Origin: Siphlonurus alternatus
Lineage: Eukaryota > Arthropoda > Insecta > Ephemeroptera > Siphlonuridae
DNA: 64,000 bases
NCBI GenBank assembly: GCA_949825025.1
Contig: OX463780.1
Span: forward strand, 44,620,979-44,684,978
Reading direction: 5' to 3'
A program made the position numbers and the translations under genes. The notes below the pieces were generated by a model. That model did not search any database. It saw nothing but the letters and a program-made list of their open reading frames with translations, and was not told where the DNA came from. Positions 22,501 to 36,350 of this stretch are shown piece after piece (within the stretch, counting starts at the first letter, position 1; the number at the start of each line of letters is the position of its first letter).

Positions 22501-25054
22501 AGCCTCGCCCGGCACGCGTCTGCGGTACACGTGTCTCCACACGAGCGTGTAGCACATGGAGATGACGGCCAGGGGGGCCAGGTAGCACAGCACCAGGTGA
22601 GCCACCACGAAGTACACGTCCCCGCTACCTGGCGTTGGCCATACTTCTCTGCAAACCTGCCGAGGAGAGGTCAGTAAATTAGATATAAAGGTATATATTT
22701 CAATTTTAAAGCTATTAAATATTTTTTCATAGGTCATATTTACAGTATTACAGTATATTATATATACAGTATAATATAGTATAATAATGTAGATTTAATC
22801 ATATATATATAAACGTGGTGCAAGTATATGTTTTTTTAAGATTTTGTCCCCCTTCCCCTCCCCTTTCCCCTCGTTGAAATTAGCCCCAGCTTAGTAAAAA
22901 ATACATTGCATGAACGTAGGTGTGTCCACCTCTTTTTTCTCGCTGCTTATGGGAATTATGAAATATATTTCTACAATTTATAAAAACATACAAGTTGGGA
23001 AGAACTAATTAATATGCATCAATATTTTGTTTCTAATATATAAATTATTTATGAAGATAGATGTTTGTTTGCATTAAACTATAATATAATTAGAAGGCAT
23101 GCATCAAATATAATATATATATGTATATAAAATTCAGGGATGTTACCTTATATTTTAGAAGCTTATTATGATAGGGGGTATTCACGAAGCGTTAATTAAG
23201 AAGACTATATTGAAGTTTCGATTTTTTAAATTTTGAGAATTGTGTCCTAATATATTGACATAAAGCTGAGACTTAAAAAAGTTGGTCTTAAATGTAGACT
23301 TGTGAATATCTCCTTTGTATGATAAATAATATTCATCGCTTAAAATTCATTGCTTGAAGATGAAGACTAAATTTAATCGATTTTATATATGCAAGAAGTG
23401 ACATAAATATTTAAAATGGATTTAATGATCTGAGCGTGCTAGGTGTTAATTTTGGAACTAATCCAAAATCCAATATGCAAATTAATGAACATGGTCATTT
23501 TAACCTTATATTTCATGTTGAAGAACAAATCTTCTGACGAATTAGTCTCCGTAGTGAATTACAATGAAATAAAAGAACCATTTTTAAGTAGTGTTGACTA
23601 TTTATAAATTCCAGTACAAATACTAAAACTGAAATGACAGACGACGCATCCTGGTAAAAATTAAAGCTTTAATATTATTTACATTAAATTAACATTAATT
23701 TTAATCAGAAAACTTATATTAAAAGCTCTCTGTTTTTATTTTTATGAAGCTCAACTGTTTGTTAATGGGAAGAGGGGGGGGGGGCATTGAATTTACATTC
23801 TATAATCTTATCTTTGCATGGAACACTATATTAGAGGACAAAGTAAATGGAGGTATTAATGTTCTAGTCTTTTCCTTCAAACGCCCCTATAAATTCAGGT
23901 GATCGATGATGATAAATTAATATTATAATCACGTAATAATTATATAGAGTACAATCTGGGCAGTGACAATTTACCTGCAGCTGCGAGCCTTCCTCGAGGG
24001 GCTGCAGCTGAAAGAAGAGCGCCCAGGGCACGGTGACAGCCAGCGAGAAGGCCCAGATGGCGGCGATGATGTAGTAGCACGACCGAGCGGAGATGGCCGG
24101 CCCGCGCATGGGGCAGCAGATGGCCAGGCACCGCTCCACGGCGATGGCCACAAGCGTGTGCACCGAGGCAGACACGGACACGCCCTGAAGGTACGGCACC
24201 GTTTTGCAGATCAGGGCACCAAGCACCCACGCTGTCACAAAAAGGACACGGAGTGTTATAAACGTGGCGAGAATGCAGTATAGATATTATAATTATTATT
24301 ATTGGAGCGTCTTTGCTGTGAAAACTCTTTTTAACAATTAATTGCATAAAAGTTCTGTTACAGATATTGCCGTATGAATTTTATTTTGTTGTTTGAAAAT
24401 TGAAACTTTTTGTTTCGGGGCATTTAGTTTCAAGGCATGCGCATTGATCATCTAACAAAATAAATAAATTAATAATAAAAAATAAATGTAGGAGAATTCC
24501 CCATGCATTGATTTTATATTTTATATCTAGCATTGAGACTTTTAATATTCTAACTACACTTAATAGTATTATTATCAACGTTTTTCCTTGTTGAAAGCAA
24601 TTTATTTAGACATCGGCCAATATTAGAATTAGAATATACTGTATAATGTTCTATATAGCTGCTACAACCACTTATATATAGGGTTCATATCATGTAAGTG
24701 TATTAAATTGTTATATATAATATATATCAATGAAGCTTAATGTCTTAGCAGTGTTGTTTGCTCACCACTCAAGATATTACTAAGCAAGGTGAAAGGTAAG
24801 CATAGCACGTTGACCAGCAAGTCTGCGCAGGCGAGGTTTGCAATGAAGACATTAGTGGCATTGCGCATGCGCGGTGTTCTGCGCACCACGGCGACCACGA
24901 CGCAGTTGCCGACTACCCCGAGAACGAAGATCGCAGTGTAGGCCACACAAAGCACCACGGTGGCTGGCAGCGAGTAGCGTAGTCCTAGACGTGCCTCGTC
25001 CAAAGTCAGGGACGTGTTTGACGTGTTGTACCATGTTGCGAACGAGCCGTTCAT
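19537..25054 (-). CDS. SIFaR: SIFamide/NPFF-type neuropeptide receptor (class A GPCR), five exons
   Basis: Exons on minus: 24766-25055 (ATG 25054), 23975-24231, 22444-22656, 20408-20663, 19537-19724 (stop TAA). CDS is 1203 bp, 400 residues. The N-terminus has three N-glycosylation sequons (NGS, NTS, NTS). TM1 has GVVGN, TM2 LACADLL, TM3 starts at C106 (LICKTVPYLQGVSVSASV) and ends ERCLAI. ECL2 contains VCREVWPTP. TM6 has FALSWLPLY and TM7 NSCVNPVLYAFFN. MLVVVV, WLPLY, PVAQWMG-NSCVNP and the TVPYLQGVSVSAS block are the pattern of insect SIFamide receptors, orthologous to vertebrate NPFF receptors. Ligand identity is inference. The DRY position reads ERC. The Met lies one base after a splice acceptor, so the true start may be in an upstream exon. 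Insect SIFaRs usually have a longer N-terminus. Confidence 0.85.
19842..20060 (+). repeat. Dispersed repeat family B, copy 2, in GPCR intron 4
   Basis: It aligns by eye with the copies at 13.7 and 40.1 kb: ATCTCAATTGATTGAGATTT at the start, GACTTGTAGAGGACTTT in the middle and GGAAATGGAGCTGTTGTG at 20030-20047, followed by poly-A. It is more diverged than copy 1. Confidence 0.7.
20767..21259. mobile_element. Foldback MITE, about 490 bp, in GPCR intron 3
   Basis: The ends are AAATGGAGTACTGACC and the complement of AAATGGGGTACTGACC. Long inverted arms include CATTCTA-GACAATTT and TGACGTCAT blocks and GTTAACATTGC. The terminal GGAGTACTGACC resembles GGAGTACCGACC of family A at 49.02 kb, suggesting a shared transposase type. 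Confidence 0.8.
23174..23313. mobile_element. Small TIR element ending in (G)GTATTCACGAAG, in GPCR intron 2
   Basis: The left end GGGGGTATTCACGAAG pairs imperfectly with the right end CTTGTGAATATCTCC. The inner arms (AAGACTA...TAGACTT) also pair imperfectly. It belongs with the elements at 46.91 and 59.24 kb that share this terminal motif. Confidence 0.55.
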
Positions 25055-26829
25055 ACTGAAACACAATGTAAAATAACCATGAAAGCGAATAAAATAAAGA
25101 AAATTCCCTTATAGAATCCACTTTTCAATAACTTTTATTGGTGTATAGTGCCCTAAAGTACAGTACATACAGTTAATTTCATGTATCCTCACATCATATA
25201 TACACTATCTATATAATATACACTAATTTTTGTTAATAAAACTATACATATTAATGTGATTGAGTTTTCATTTTTCCTAGATGTTAAAGTACGTATAGGT
25301 AAATGCTGGATTGAAAACTTACCTATTTGAACAAAAGTTTTCTTACAATTAAATTTCCTTTATATTTTCATCCAAAAATGAAGTCTAAAGTTCTCACTAA
25401 CAAATATAATTAAGGGAGGTCTGTGCCCATAGAGTGTTACCATCAAAAATTTTAATATTTAACATGGAATGTGATTATGTAATTTGTTTCTTGTGATGAA
25501 AAATATCGCAGTGTCAAAACTTGAGTTTCGGATAACCATATGATAGCATGCAAAGTTAGTTAGCTGCTAAAGAAGACACAAAATTCATGTCTGTATATAA
25601 CTGATTTCCACCATTGAATTTTGATTCGAGCCAAAACAAATAGTACGTCAACATATACATTTCTTGTTTTTTTGTCCAGATTCCTTGCCTTTTAATCAGT
25701 GAAAACGATGATGAATTTTTTGATAAATATTAAAAACTCTCTCTTGTTTATGTTCTCCAAGAATAACATTACGTAATATGTATCAACCTTATACGTTTAT
25801 TATATTTGTATAATAATAAAGTTTAATTTCCATATAATAATTGTAAAGATCACTAACCTCTAAGACTTTGTATTTTGCTTAACGCTTCCTGATTTACATC
25901 TTAATTAAAGTTGCGTTGTTTTGATATGCATATATTAAGTAATTATTTAGTATGTAAATGCTTTTTCAAGTTAAAAAATTAACAATATATTGTGATCTAC
26001 TATTATTTATTAATAACATTTTCTTCATTAATTTTTAAATTTTTATAGTTAAAAAATTAGGAAATTGTTTTTTTGATACGAAAATAACTAGCTTTTTTAC
26101 GATCGAACCATTCCATATTAGGTTCAGCCAAACTCAATGCTTTTAGTGAGAAATCTTCGTGCATGGATTGTTCCCGATAATTTTAATTTAATTAATACTA
26201 ATTAACAAAAAACTTTTAGAATGTGTGACATAATTATTATTAACTACTCACTTTAATTAAATTATGCAAATTGAGGTAAATTTGCTATTGAATATCACGA
26301 ATAATTTTTTTAACTGTTTATAGTGTTATAAGAGGAAATAAAAGTTTGCAATAAACTTATGAAAGATAATCGATATTTACTCAGAAACTTGTTGACACAA
26401 TTGATTGTTGATTAAAGCCTCTTTATTATTTGTTTTGATTTGAAAGAAAAAAAAAAGGAGTGAAAAAAAATGATTGATTTTATTGGTGACAGCTGTGAAT
26501 TATCAGAATTTAGTCAATGGACAGCAGATTTATCAATTATAGAGTTGAAATACAAATCTTTTGTCGGAGTAAATTGCGACCAACATGACAATGTATCTTG
26601 TTACACCGCGTGATTTTTGTTTGGAATTCAAAAACGTATTAAACATGTCTTCTTTACTTTTAATTTCGGCAGAAAATACAAGGATCATAACTTTTATGTT
26701 TTCCCTGTTGAGATAAAAGAAAATTACTTTCAAGGATATAGTTAGTAGTCAAACATTGTGCGCACAAGCATAAATAAAATGAGACTGATAGATGAGAGGT
26801 TTGAAATTTGAGTGAGAAATGTGAGACGC

Positions 26830-26947
<118 letters not shown>

Positions 26948-27177
26948 GAAATTGTCCTAAAAAGGAAGAATTTTTGGCCCCCTTTCTTTTTTTCCTTTTC
27001 TCGTAAGGAAAATCGCGTTTTCTGGGTGACGTATACAAGGCTGAATAGGCTTTAGCTTTAAATAAGAATGAACAATGAAGTGTGTTGTTTTTCAAAAACG
27101 TTGAATCAACAACCCTATATTATTATGATTTTTTTTTAACTTGTGTATATCATTATGGACCATGCACGCAGAGCTTA

Positions 27178-27322
27178 GGCCGGTATTACACGATACAATT
27201 TTGCACACAATTTTTCCTTGCAAGAAATTTTCATCTCCATATACAAAAAAATTGAGTTGAAGCTTTCTTGTAAGGAAAAATTGTATGCAATAATCAGGAA
27301 ATTCGTATCGTGTAATACCGGC
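27178..27322. mobile_element. Harbinger-like MITE, family D, copy 1 (145 bp)
   Basis: The TIRs are GCCGGTATTACACGATAC and its exact complement. A TTA lies at 27175-27177 and at 27323-27325, fitting the TWA target preference of PIF/Harbinger elements. The inner arms pair around CTTGTAAGGAAAAATTGT. A second copy is at 35040-35159. Confidence 0.8.
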
Positions 27323-28646
27323 TTACTTAACGAGCACAGATATACAGAAAATACAAATAATAATAAAATATTTCACAGAAATTAGTCATAATAAATATTC
27401 CAATTTGCAGGCTATTGATAGTAGCAGACAGTTTTTTTGTTTTTAAGTATACTTGAAATTTGAGCCATGTCATCTCAGAGAAAGGAACTGTCACATGATT
27501 GTTACAAAAAATGTATTTTTAGAGAAAACAGGCTGAGCAGATAAAGCCTCTTTCTTTACTTATTTATATAATAGTGTGTAGAATGTGTGAAAATTATCTA
27601 AGAGGAAAAATAGAGCACGCCGTCATGTTTGGTGATGATGGCGTACGTGATCACAAAGAAACACACTGTTGCCATTATTTTAACCTTCAACATTTTTCAC
27701 AAAAACGAATTTCACGCATTACTAACTTTTAATTACTTCAGTTAATCAAGATAGGGAGTTTTAAGTATTTATTTTCGGTATGAATTTTACAAAAAAAAAA
27801 AAAATAAGAAAGTCAAATTAAAATAGAAAATATTCCTTGATGATAGCTTCACAAAAATTGACATTGTCTACTACTTAATTGCATGCATGATAAGATGTAC
27901 TCAAATATGTATTGCTTTAAAATATGTATCAAAGAAATGGATAGTTATGATATGATTTTTTATATAAAAATTTTTTAATCTGGATTATTTTATAAAAATA
28001 TGCATGAACTATTTTTTTTAAATAATATTGATTTTTGTTTCTAATTCGAGTGGTGCAAAATTCCTATGTCTGTATGACATCATCAACAGCCAATCACAGT
28101 GCAAGTTTACTAAAGTTTATGATCATACTAGGCATCACATCATATTCACCGTCTTAATTCGAAAATTTCAATGTATTTTTATTAAATAACTTAAAACCAT
28201 GCACAATTAACTAGCTTTATAAATAATCATACCATTTTACCATTAATGTCCATTTTGCATTCTTTTTATTTACTAGACTATTACAGTCTGAGCTATTATA
28301 TTATTAATAGCAAACTTATACAAGTTTAAACCTTGTTCGTTAATTATAGCTTAACTATAGCATTAGAAAGTATTTTTGTCCCACACATTACCAAGTGTTG
28401 TGGGTTATTTTGACCTCAATGCTAGGTTTTAAGGGTCAATATTGTCAATATAATATAAAAACACAAAACAAAAACATAATTATCTCTACAGCTTGTAATA
28501 TAATGACCGTAAAAAGGTAAATATAACTTTTTTGGGGGGAATGGTATATGTTGCTTCGCCGTGAGGCTAGGCAACTTGCTCAGCAATTAAACTGGGCAGG
28601 ATGCATAAATGTAAGGGGCAAAATGGCGTTGGCTATACTTATACGG

Positions 28647-28755
28647 TGAGGCGCGGATCCAGGGGGGGGGGGGGGCAATTGAGGCGATCGCCCCCTCCCC
28701 CCCCCCCGTCAGAGCCGCGAGCTGTATCCGCCCCCCCCCCCCCCCTGACTAAGTG
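28647..28755. mobile_element. GC-rich terminal fragment related to the hAT-like MITE at 40.54 kb
   Basis: GAGGCGCGGATCCAG at 28649-28663 matches the left end of the 40.54 kb element. It is followed by long G and C runs and a degenerate right end. The octamer TGACTAAG stands twice in tandem just after it (about 28746-28761). Weak on its own. Confidence 0.45.
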
Positions 28756-28756
28756 A

Positions 28757-28908
28757 CTAAGGTTCATATTTAACTTGGTTTTCGTCGTGTTTGTAACGTC
28801 TTCTGTCATTGGTGTGTTGTTTGCTTGTTTGTAAGGAAGAACTTTACTGGCCGAGCCGAAGGACACCCGAGCGTTTCCGACGAAACCCAAGTTAAATATG
28901 ATCCTTAT
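28757..28908. mobile_element. Foldback MITE, family E, copy 1
   Basis: The ends are AAGGTTCATATTTAACTTGG and the complement of AAGGATCATATTTAACTTGG. The interior shares CCGAGCCGAAGGACACCCGA and CGTTTCCGACGAAA with copy 2 at 56271-56408, where these appear inverted. Confidence 0.8.
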
Positions 28909-31900
28909 TATAGTATAGCTTAATGAGGTCCTGTCACTTACTAAATAAAACACATAAATATTGCATAAGTTATAAAAAAAAATAAGAGGGTTTTTGGTTG
29001 ACTTACTTATCAGAAGTTATCAGTAAAACATAAGCCTTATAATTATATAATCAGAAATGGAAGATTTTTTTAAACCAGATACTCATTATATATTATATAG
29101 GTTGGTAACTTTTAATTGTACTTATTGGAAATTATTACTGATCAGACTCCATTAATGATACAGTATTAGAATAAACACTCTAAAATCAATAAATTAATAA
29201 CGAAATAAAATATGTAATTATAATATAATAAGGAACACTCGTCAGAAAACCTTCTTTAATATTAAATAACAATTATATTATGTAATGTGTTATGGAACAT
29301 TTTATAATTTAGACGACAAAAAGCAGAGAAACATATATAATGTATAAAAAAATGTATTACATCAGATGTAAAAAAAAATCATAAGAAAAATAACAGTGTC
29401 CCAAGTTTTTCATTTTATTTTTTAAATCATTATTATTTGAGTTACAGAAAAAAAATACGTAGAAAAATTCTAAAGTATTTTTATTTAAAAAATAAATGTT
29501 ACAAGTTATATTGAATGAAACCTTTTAGATCTAAAAGAGGTATTAAGGAAACTGAACTGTAGGGTAGGTGGAGGGTGGGTGGGTGATTCGATGTTTTTGA
29601 CATCCTCAATAAGAGAACAAAGTAAAGGTCGTGTCTCGCTGTGACGGATTGTTGACAGCTCTGCAGGATTTTCCTCTTGTCAAACCCTCATCCTAAATAA
29701 ACACACGAAAGTCTGTACATGATTTTATATGGAAAGTTACCCTGTCAAGACTTAAATTGTTTTTTTAAATCAAAGGTCCTGCCTTTTGTTTACGTAAATC
29801 TACTACATGTTGATGGCTCTCTAATAAAATGTCATTGTAAAAGTTTTTGTTTTTTTGTCAAAATAAAATAACTTTTTATGATTTTATGATGCATGGACTA
29901 TATAAAAAATAAAGGGAAATTTTATGATCTCCATTTTATTAAAATATAAAAAAGGTTGAAAATAATTACTCAGAAACTCAATATTAATATTATATCATTG
30001 TGTAACGTGAATATATATAAGAAGGATCGATGTTCTGAATTATTCAATCTATCGATGTGGAAAATATTGATGAAAAGTTTATAATAATAATAATATTAAA
30101 TGAAAAAATAAATTAAAATATGACAATGAAATGTAATAAATCTAAATTTAATAAATTTTTAGGATTTTCCCATAAATTTTTGTAAATGACATGTATTTAA
30201 TCCATCCTGATCGAAACTTTTTTATGCTTCATAATTTTGTGAACACTAATTAAAAAAATATATATAAAAATCTCCCAATTCACATCATACATTGTTCAAA
30301 ATTTTTTTAATTTACTTGTTAACTTAAGGGAAATGTCAATTGAAATAAAATTAATTAGTATTGAATAGCGCCAACAATGCCATTACATTCTGTGTACTAG
30401 TGGACAAAAACTGTACTATAACATTGTCCTATACGGTTAACAATGAAAAAGGCTTTGACAGACATTAATTATGAATAATGCTTTGCTACAACCATTGCAG
30501 CGAGTAGAAGACTTTGATATTATGTAACACAAATATTATTCTATACTTTATAACATCCCACATTTTTATAGATACATTTTTTTTTAAACTTTTTTCTTAC
30601 AGCTAGTATACCTTACTTAATAATATTTTATGTTATAACATGTATTAATAAATTAATAAGTAAAAATGAAGAGGAATTTAATATTTCCTATATTCCTATT
30701 ATATATAATATAATTTAAAAAAAAAAAAAAATTGAAATGCTACCATGTAATTATTAAAATTATTATTTTGTTTACCAAAACCATAAAACCTTTAAACAAT
30801 TATTATATATTTTGTATTTAATTTAACGTACGTATATTAATTATAATTATTATATAAAATACAAGAGGCCACGAGGCATATTATTATATAGACACCTAGC
30901 TGGATTTTGTTTAACACGAGCAGAGATCCTATTGCTAATTAGTGTTGGCAACTGCCGGCAGCGAACTTATGTGGAGGAGAGCATGAAGACGTTGGTAAGA
31001 GAAAACGAGGTCCGTATCCATGGCAACGTCTTGTTTCATCTCAACCATTCATCCTCTTTAATACTCTAGTTGATCCATATCTTTACATCTGTATATTCTC
31101 TGGTTATAATAATGAAATTGATAAGGAAAATAATGCTTCCATTTAAATAAATGTTATTACGGCACACTATTTTACTCTTTTTGCCATCCCTTCCTTACTT
31201 CCCCCCCCCCCCGGGGACTGAGCGTTAATTGTCATAATATATTATATAAATACATAATTAAACTTTATAATTTGTAAATTAAATAGGCTTGCTATATTTT
31301 ATTTTTCATAATAACTCCTTCCCTATAATTATATTTTTTATCATATATATGTATAATTATTATAATCATATATTTTTATCAGGGAATACTGTTCCCTGTT
31401 TTTATTAACGTCATTCATTGAATTTTATTGTCTTGTTATAAGATTAAACTTCTATTTTCATGGTATATAAATATATATAAACTTTTGAAATTTACCAAAT
31501 TGTCATGTGTATTATATAATTCTGTTGTGGTATTTCTCTCTCCTCCTCCTCTCTCTCTGTTTACATTCCATAGATATATGATCAAACTTTGGTAAGATCG
31601 TCCTTCGTGTATCATCAAAATTCTTTATTATATTTACACTAATAATCTCTCTAACTTTATAGTTAGCAGAAATAATTAATTATACGTCAGCGTGTCATCT
31701 TTAAGTCAAACGAAATTTAGATTAGACTAAAATAACTTATATAATTATAAACTGATTAAACTTTTTGAATAACTTCTCAATGAATTTCACATGATCAACA
31801 TAAAATAAATTAGACAGATATGTCAAAAAAAAATATTATTGAGTCAAGTCAATCAAAATTTTGCACTTAATTATTAATTAATCACTGCTTTATTAAAAAT

Positions 31901-33321
31901 ATATTTATTTAAGTATTTATATAAGTATATATACTTTCACCAACTTTCAGTGAAACTTGTAATAAAGAAATAAAAAAATTGTGATTTTAATTCAAACAAA
32001 TAACGGAAAAATAATAATATACATTTCGTTTTACATATTTTTTGCTTGTTTGTTGCTTTTTTTCTTTGTTTATACATACATGATGCTTTGTTTTTCAATG
32101 ACGTATATCTTACTTATGCATGATACCATGTGCTCTATGGGTACCTTGCATTTTGCCCATTTTGGAATAAAATAGATAAAATAATTAATCTGAATTACAA
32201 CTGAATTCAATAAAGGAAAAATGTCTGTAGTATTGTTATATGGTTTTATATACATTTGTACACTTTTTTGAGTCTGTATGGTAAGGTTATATAAGATCTT
32301 ATATTACAAAGACTTATACATATAGTGTATGAGAGTTTTGTTTTGTGTAGTGTATGTAATACAGTATATGAATGAAGCAGGCTAAAAAAAAAATTATTAA
32401 AAAAAAATATTAATATGGAGGCATTTTAGGCAATATTTTGTTTATTTAGCGAAGTTAAGTAAAAAAATATAAAAACAGCATAGTGATGCGTGTTACGTCA
32501 TGTAATTTACTTTTAGGGCAGATATTTTAAAAATAATGTAAAAGCTTTCGATTTAGAAAAATCCAGTGAAAAATACCCCCCCTCCCCCCGATTATCTCTT
32601 TTCAAAGCTTCATACAAACTGACAGATTGTTCACACCGTTCTTTTTTATTGATTTGTTTTGTATTTATTTAAGGTCCTGTGGAAAATTTCAAATTATCAA
32701 ATTAAAATAAGCCTGCCAGTCAGTTTCTGAAGACAAAGGTATAAAGTTTCTGGTATGAAGCATCGGATGAGGTTCTCGGGTGGCTGTAATAGTACAAGCT
32801 CCATGGAAGCAGATGATTGCTCTATAAGTTATCGACATTTTAAGTGCTTAAACTAATTAATATAGCATGTAAAATTAACAACATATACCTTGTTGTTAAA
32901 AAAAGAAAACCTTTTAAAAAAAATATTAAGTACAACTAAATAATAAATAATAACATTTGAGTATCAGTACAAAATAAAACATAGTATATACAACAACTCA
33001 AATGTATCTAACATTTTTTTGGTTTAGTCATTTTGTTAAAAAAGTAAAAATTTATGTGAAATTAATATTTTTATTGATTGATAATCAAAGTAAAATTCAT
33101 TACTAGTGAACTTTAGTTTTGACAGCACCTAATTCGCTTAAGTTCATTACAATTGTTATTGATTGTTGACAACACTCATTTCCAGTTTTTCAATAACACC
33201 CACGCGTGTTTTAGTTTTGCAAAAAAAATTGTTGTGTGGTATAGTGATAAAAAGCTGTTAATATATAATTTTTTTTGCATAAAATGACAATGCCATGAAA
33301 GCTTTTAAAAACAAGTAAATT

Positions 33322-33597
33322 CACCCTAGCATTACCGGGGGTGGGGTGGGGGGGAAGGGGAGGGGGTCGAGACTCCTTTAAAGCGCGGGAAAAAAGTGTG
33401 AAATACTACTCCAAAAAATCTAAAAAAAAATGTAATCCTTAGAGTTAGCTAACGAGTAATGTAAAAAAAAAAAAAAAGTAGTAAAAAAAAAACTTAAACT
33501 TTTTTAACATGCGATTTAATTTAAATAACAGGTCGTTTTGCCCCCTTGCCCCCTTGGTAAAATGTGGGACAAAGAAGATGTTGGTAATGCTAGGGTT
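33322..33597. mobile_element. Short-TIR MITE, about 275 bp, G/C-run containing
   Basis: ACCCTAGCATTACC at the left is matched by GGTAATGCTAGGGT at the right. Inside are G-rich and A-rich tracts. TIRs of about 14 bp are visible; the target duplication is not clear. Confidence 0.6.
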
Positions 33598-35039
33598 AAA
33601 ATGTAATATAAATTAAAATGTAGAGAAGATTATTCACAACATTAATGATAAGAAAGAAATGCTGCGACTGACCTTCACTCCACAAATTCAATACACATCG
33701 TTGCCGATACGATGTAAATAACAAGACACTTTTAAGTCCCCCGTTTGTACAAAATTGTGCAAGAGGACCACAGATCGTTTACCAAAATTAACTCGACCCG
33801 CCCTATTCTTTGGGTCGGCAAGCTACGCTAGATGTTAGGCTAGAATTACAACAGGTGGGCCGCTTCTATAAGAGCAGGCGGAACCATGAATACAATGGGA
33901 CTTATTTCTTGCAAATTATTATACTGTACACCTTAATCAACATTAAAATATAATACGATAACAATTAACGTTCACACTCGATTTCTGATGTTGTTCTGTT
34001 GAAGACGTCTCATAAGAATCATCAAATGTAAAAGCTCTTGAAACTATTTTAGACATGTGCAAATATTCAGCGTAGTATAAGAATTGCTTCGTTCAGGCAC
34101 TGATTTTTGTGTATTATTTTTCTGTTGATGTTGTTTTATTGTAAGAGAGATTGAATTTATGTCGTTCTGATGATTTTATTTAGAGAATTTTGAAATTAAT
34201 ACAAAAAAATATCGCATAGAAATAAAATTTTAATAATGATCATATATGGCAAACAATTATTACTTTTTAAATTGTATGCTTTTTAAGAACTTGTTGATCA
34301 TGCAGAGGTAACTCGAATCTTGGTTGACGCCATCTATATATAGCAACAAATTACAGGTAAAGAAAGTTGTTAAAAATTCTCAACTTTTTGTGGTCCTATT
34401 ATATAATAAAATCCTCTTTTCATGTAGATATAAAATTATTTTTTAAAGACGTTTGATATACGAAGCGTTTGATATAAAGATAGAGATGTTTGACGTTTGA
34501 ATCATTTTGGTGCCTGAAATCATCGGTGCGTACAACAAAGAACACAATTTTGACGTCATGTTATATTCTCTGGTCCTCAGATATTTTGTGATTGATGTAG
34601 AATGATAAAGTATTTCATAAAAATATTTCAAAAAGTTTAATCCAAATATTTTTTTATATATTATTAAGTGATTTAAACACAAAAATTAATGCTTTTATAG
34701 TTTAATTTAATTAACATTTAACAACATTAAATACAAAAAAAAAAAATAAGGCACTGTAAAAAATAAAAACTGATTTTTTTTTTTTAATTCAGGATGTTTT
34801 CTAAGAGATAACAGAAGGTCATACAATATAGAAAACCACAAAACAAATTGATTAATTCAAATAAAGAGTTCTTGTTTATGTTTTAAAATTTTAAACAACA
34901 ACAAACTAAAAAGGAGTGCTATTTCTTTGTCCACATGAAACCATGCAGTTTGTGTTGACACAACTTGACACAGAGCTGTCATCATATGATGTATACATAC
35001 ACATATATTATCATATATATAATATGTATGACCATCTTA

Positions 35040-35159
35040 AGCCGGTATTACACGATACAATTTTTTTCTTACAAGAAAACGTTAACTCCAATTTGTTTGT
35101 ATGAAGATGAAATTTGTAAGGAAAAATTGTATTTAAAATTGTAACGTGTAATACCGGCT
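35040..35159. mobile_element. Harbinger-like MITE, family D, copy 2 (120 bp)
   Basis: The ends are AGCCGGTATTACACG and its exact complement, with TTA directly repeated at 35037-35039 and 35160-35162. The core is shorter and partly different from copy 1. Confidence 0.82.
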
Positions 35160-35370
35160 TTACATATGTAGATAACTTGTATGATTTTATTTTATTGTAC
35201 AATAAATTAAATGAGCAAGTACAAAGTTGTGTCGTTTTGATGATTTTTTTTATATATATTGTTAAGTCTGTTTAAATGATGTATAATTATTCATAAATAC
35301 GTAATATATTATAAAAAAATTTAATCTAACCCTAACCTTCCAGAACTTTATTACAACTTATGTATATTTG

Positions 35371-35592
35371 CTGGCTCATCCAGCCACGATCTAGCAAATC
35401 CATTCTTTTGGCAATGGACCGAAATTGAAATTGCAGGGGAATTACCGAGTGAAAAAAAGCTAAAAGATTTACCTCCGAAAGGTGTGTGTGTGTGTTTTAT
35501 CACCCATCCAACTATTAACCAGACAATCACAACTACAATTAAGCCTTTTGTTTAACAACAGACGCCGCTGAAGTCAGCGATTAGTATACTTA
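35371..35592 (-). mobile_element. 5S-derived SINE, copy 2, degenerate
   Basis: On the minus strand, GGTTAATAGTTGGATGGGTGA (35520-35500) matches the conserved 3' half of 5S rRNA, and GACTTCA is the relic of the box upstream of it. The body (35371-35460) shares CAATGGACCGAAATTGA with copy 1. A short (GT)n sits at the head-body junction. Highly mutated. Confidence 0.5.
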
Positions 35593-36350
35593 AATAATGT
35601 TTAAAACAGAAAAAAAATATAGGAAAAAAATCAGAGTTACTTAATTATACCTTTTCGTATATGAAAATTGACGTTTTTCGTAATCACATTTGCAATATTA
35701 ATTACATATTTATGGTTGACAAATTTTCTGCGTGCAGGACTATATTAAATTATACATATATAATATGAAAATTATTTGACAATCTTCTCATAAAAATATA
35801 ATATATTATCTTTTCATGCATGAAATGTCTTGTCAGCTTTTTGAATATTTAATATTTATATAATAATCACCGAAAGTTTAGCAAACTATTTGGTGTCACA
35901 AATTTCAACAACAATTATAAAACAACAGGATAGGCCAGGCCTACAGCACAGCGAAAGGCATCAAGTCTAAAGCTAAACAATTAACACACTTTATAATTTA
36001 ATGTTTTCATTATTATCTAATTTCCTTTTACAAAGTTTTAAATAATTAATAAATACTTGAATGACCCTTGAAATTTAATTGTTTTAAAACTCGTAAACTT
36101 TGCCTGTATATACGTATACACATACATAATATAAAAAGTTAAAATAATTTATAACTAAATTTATGCATGAAACTGTAAATATAGATAATTTTATATATAA
36201 AATGTATATTATAATGTATATCAAACACCAAACGTGATGGGTTTATTTGTTTGCAAAGCAAACACACAAACACAAAACAAACACATCTTTCTTCTGGAAT
36301 ATTTATGTAAGCAGCATGGAGAAATCAATACTTTTGTAATTAGTCTTAAT

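Noticed and set aside
28380..28440. Similarity to the ACCCTAGCATTACC element end at 33.3 kb
   Set aside because: Only a few bases match around TGCTAGG; too short to call a related copy.
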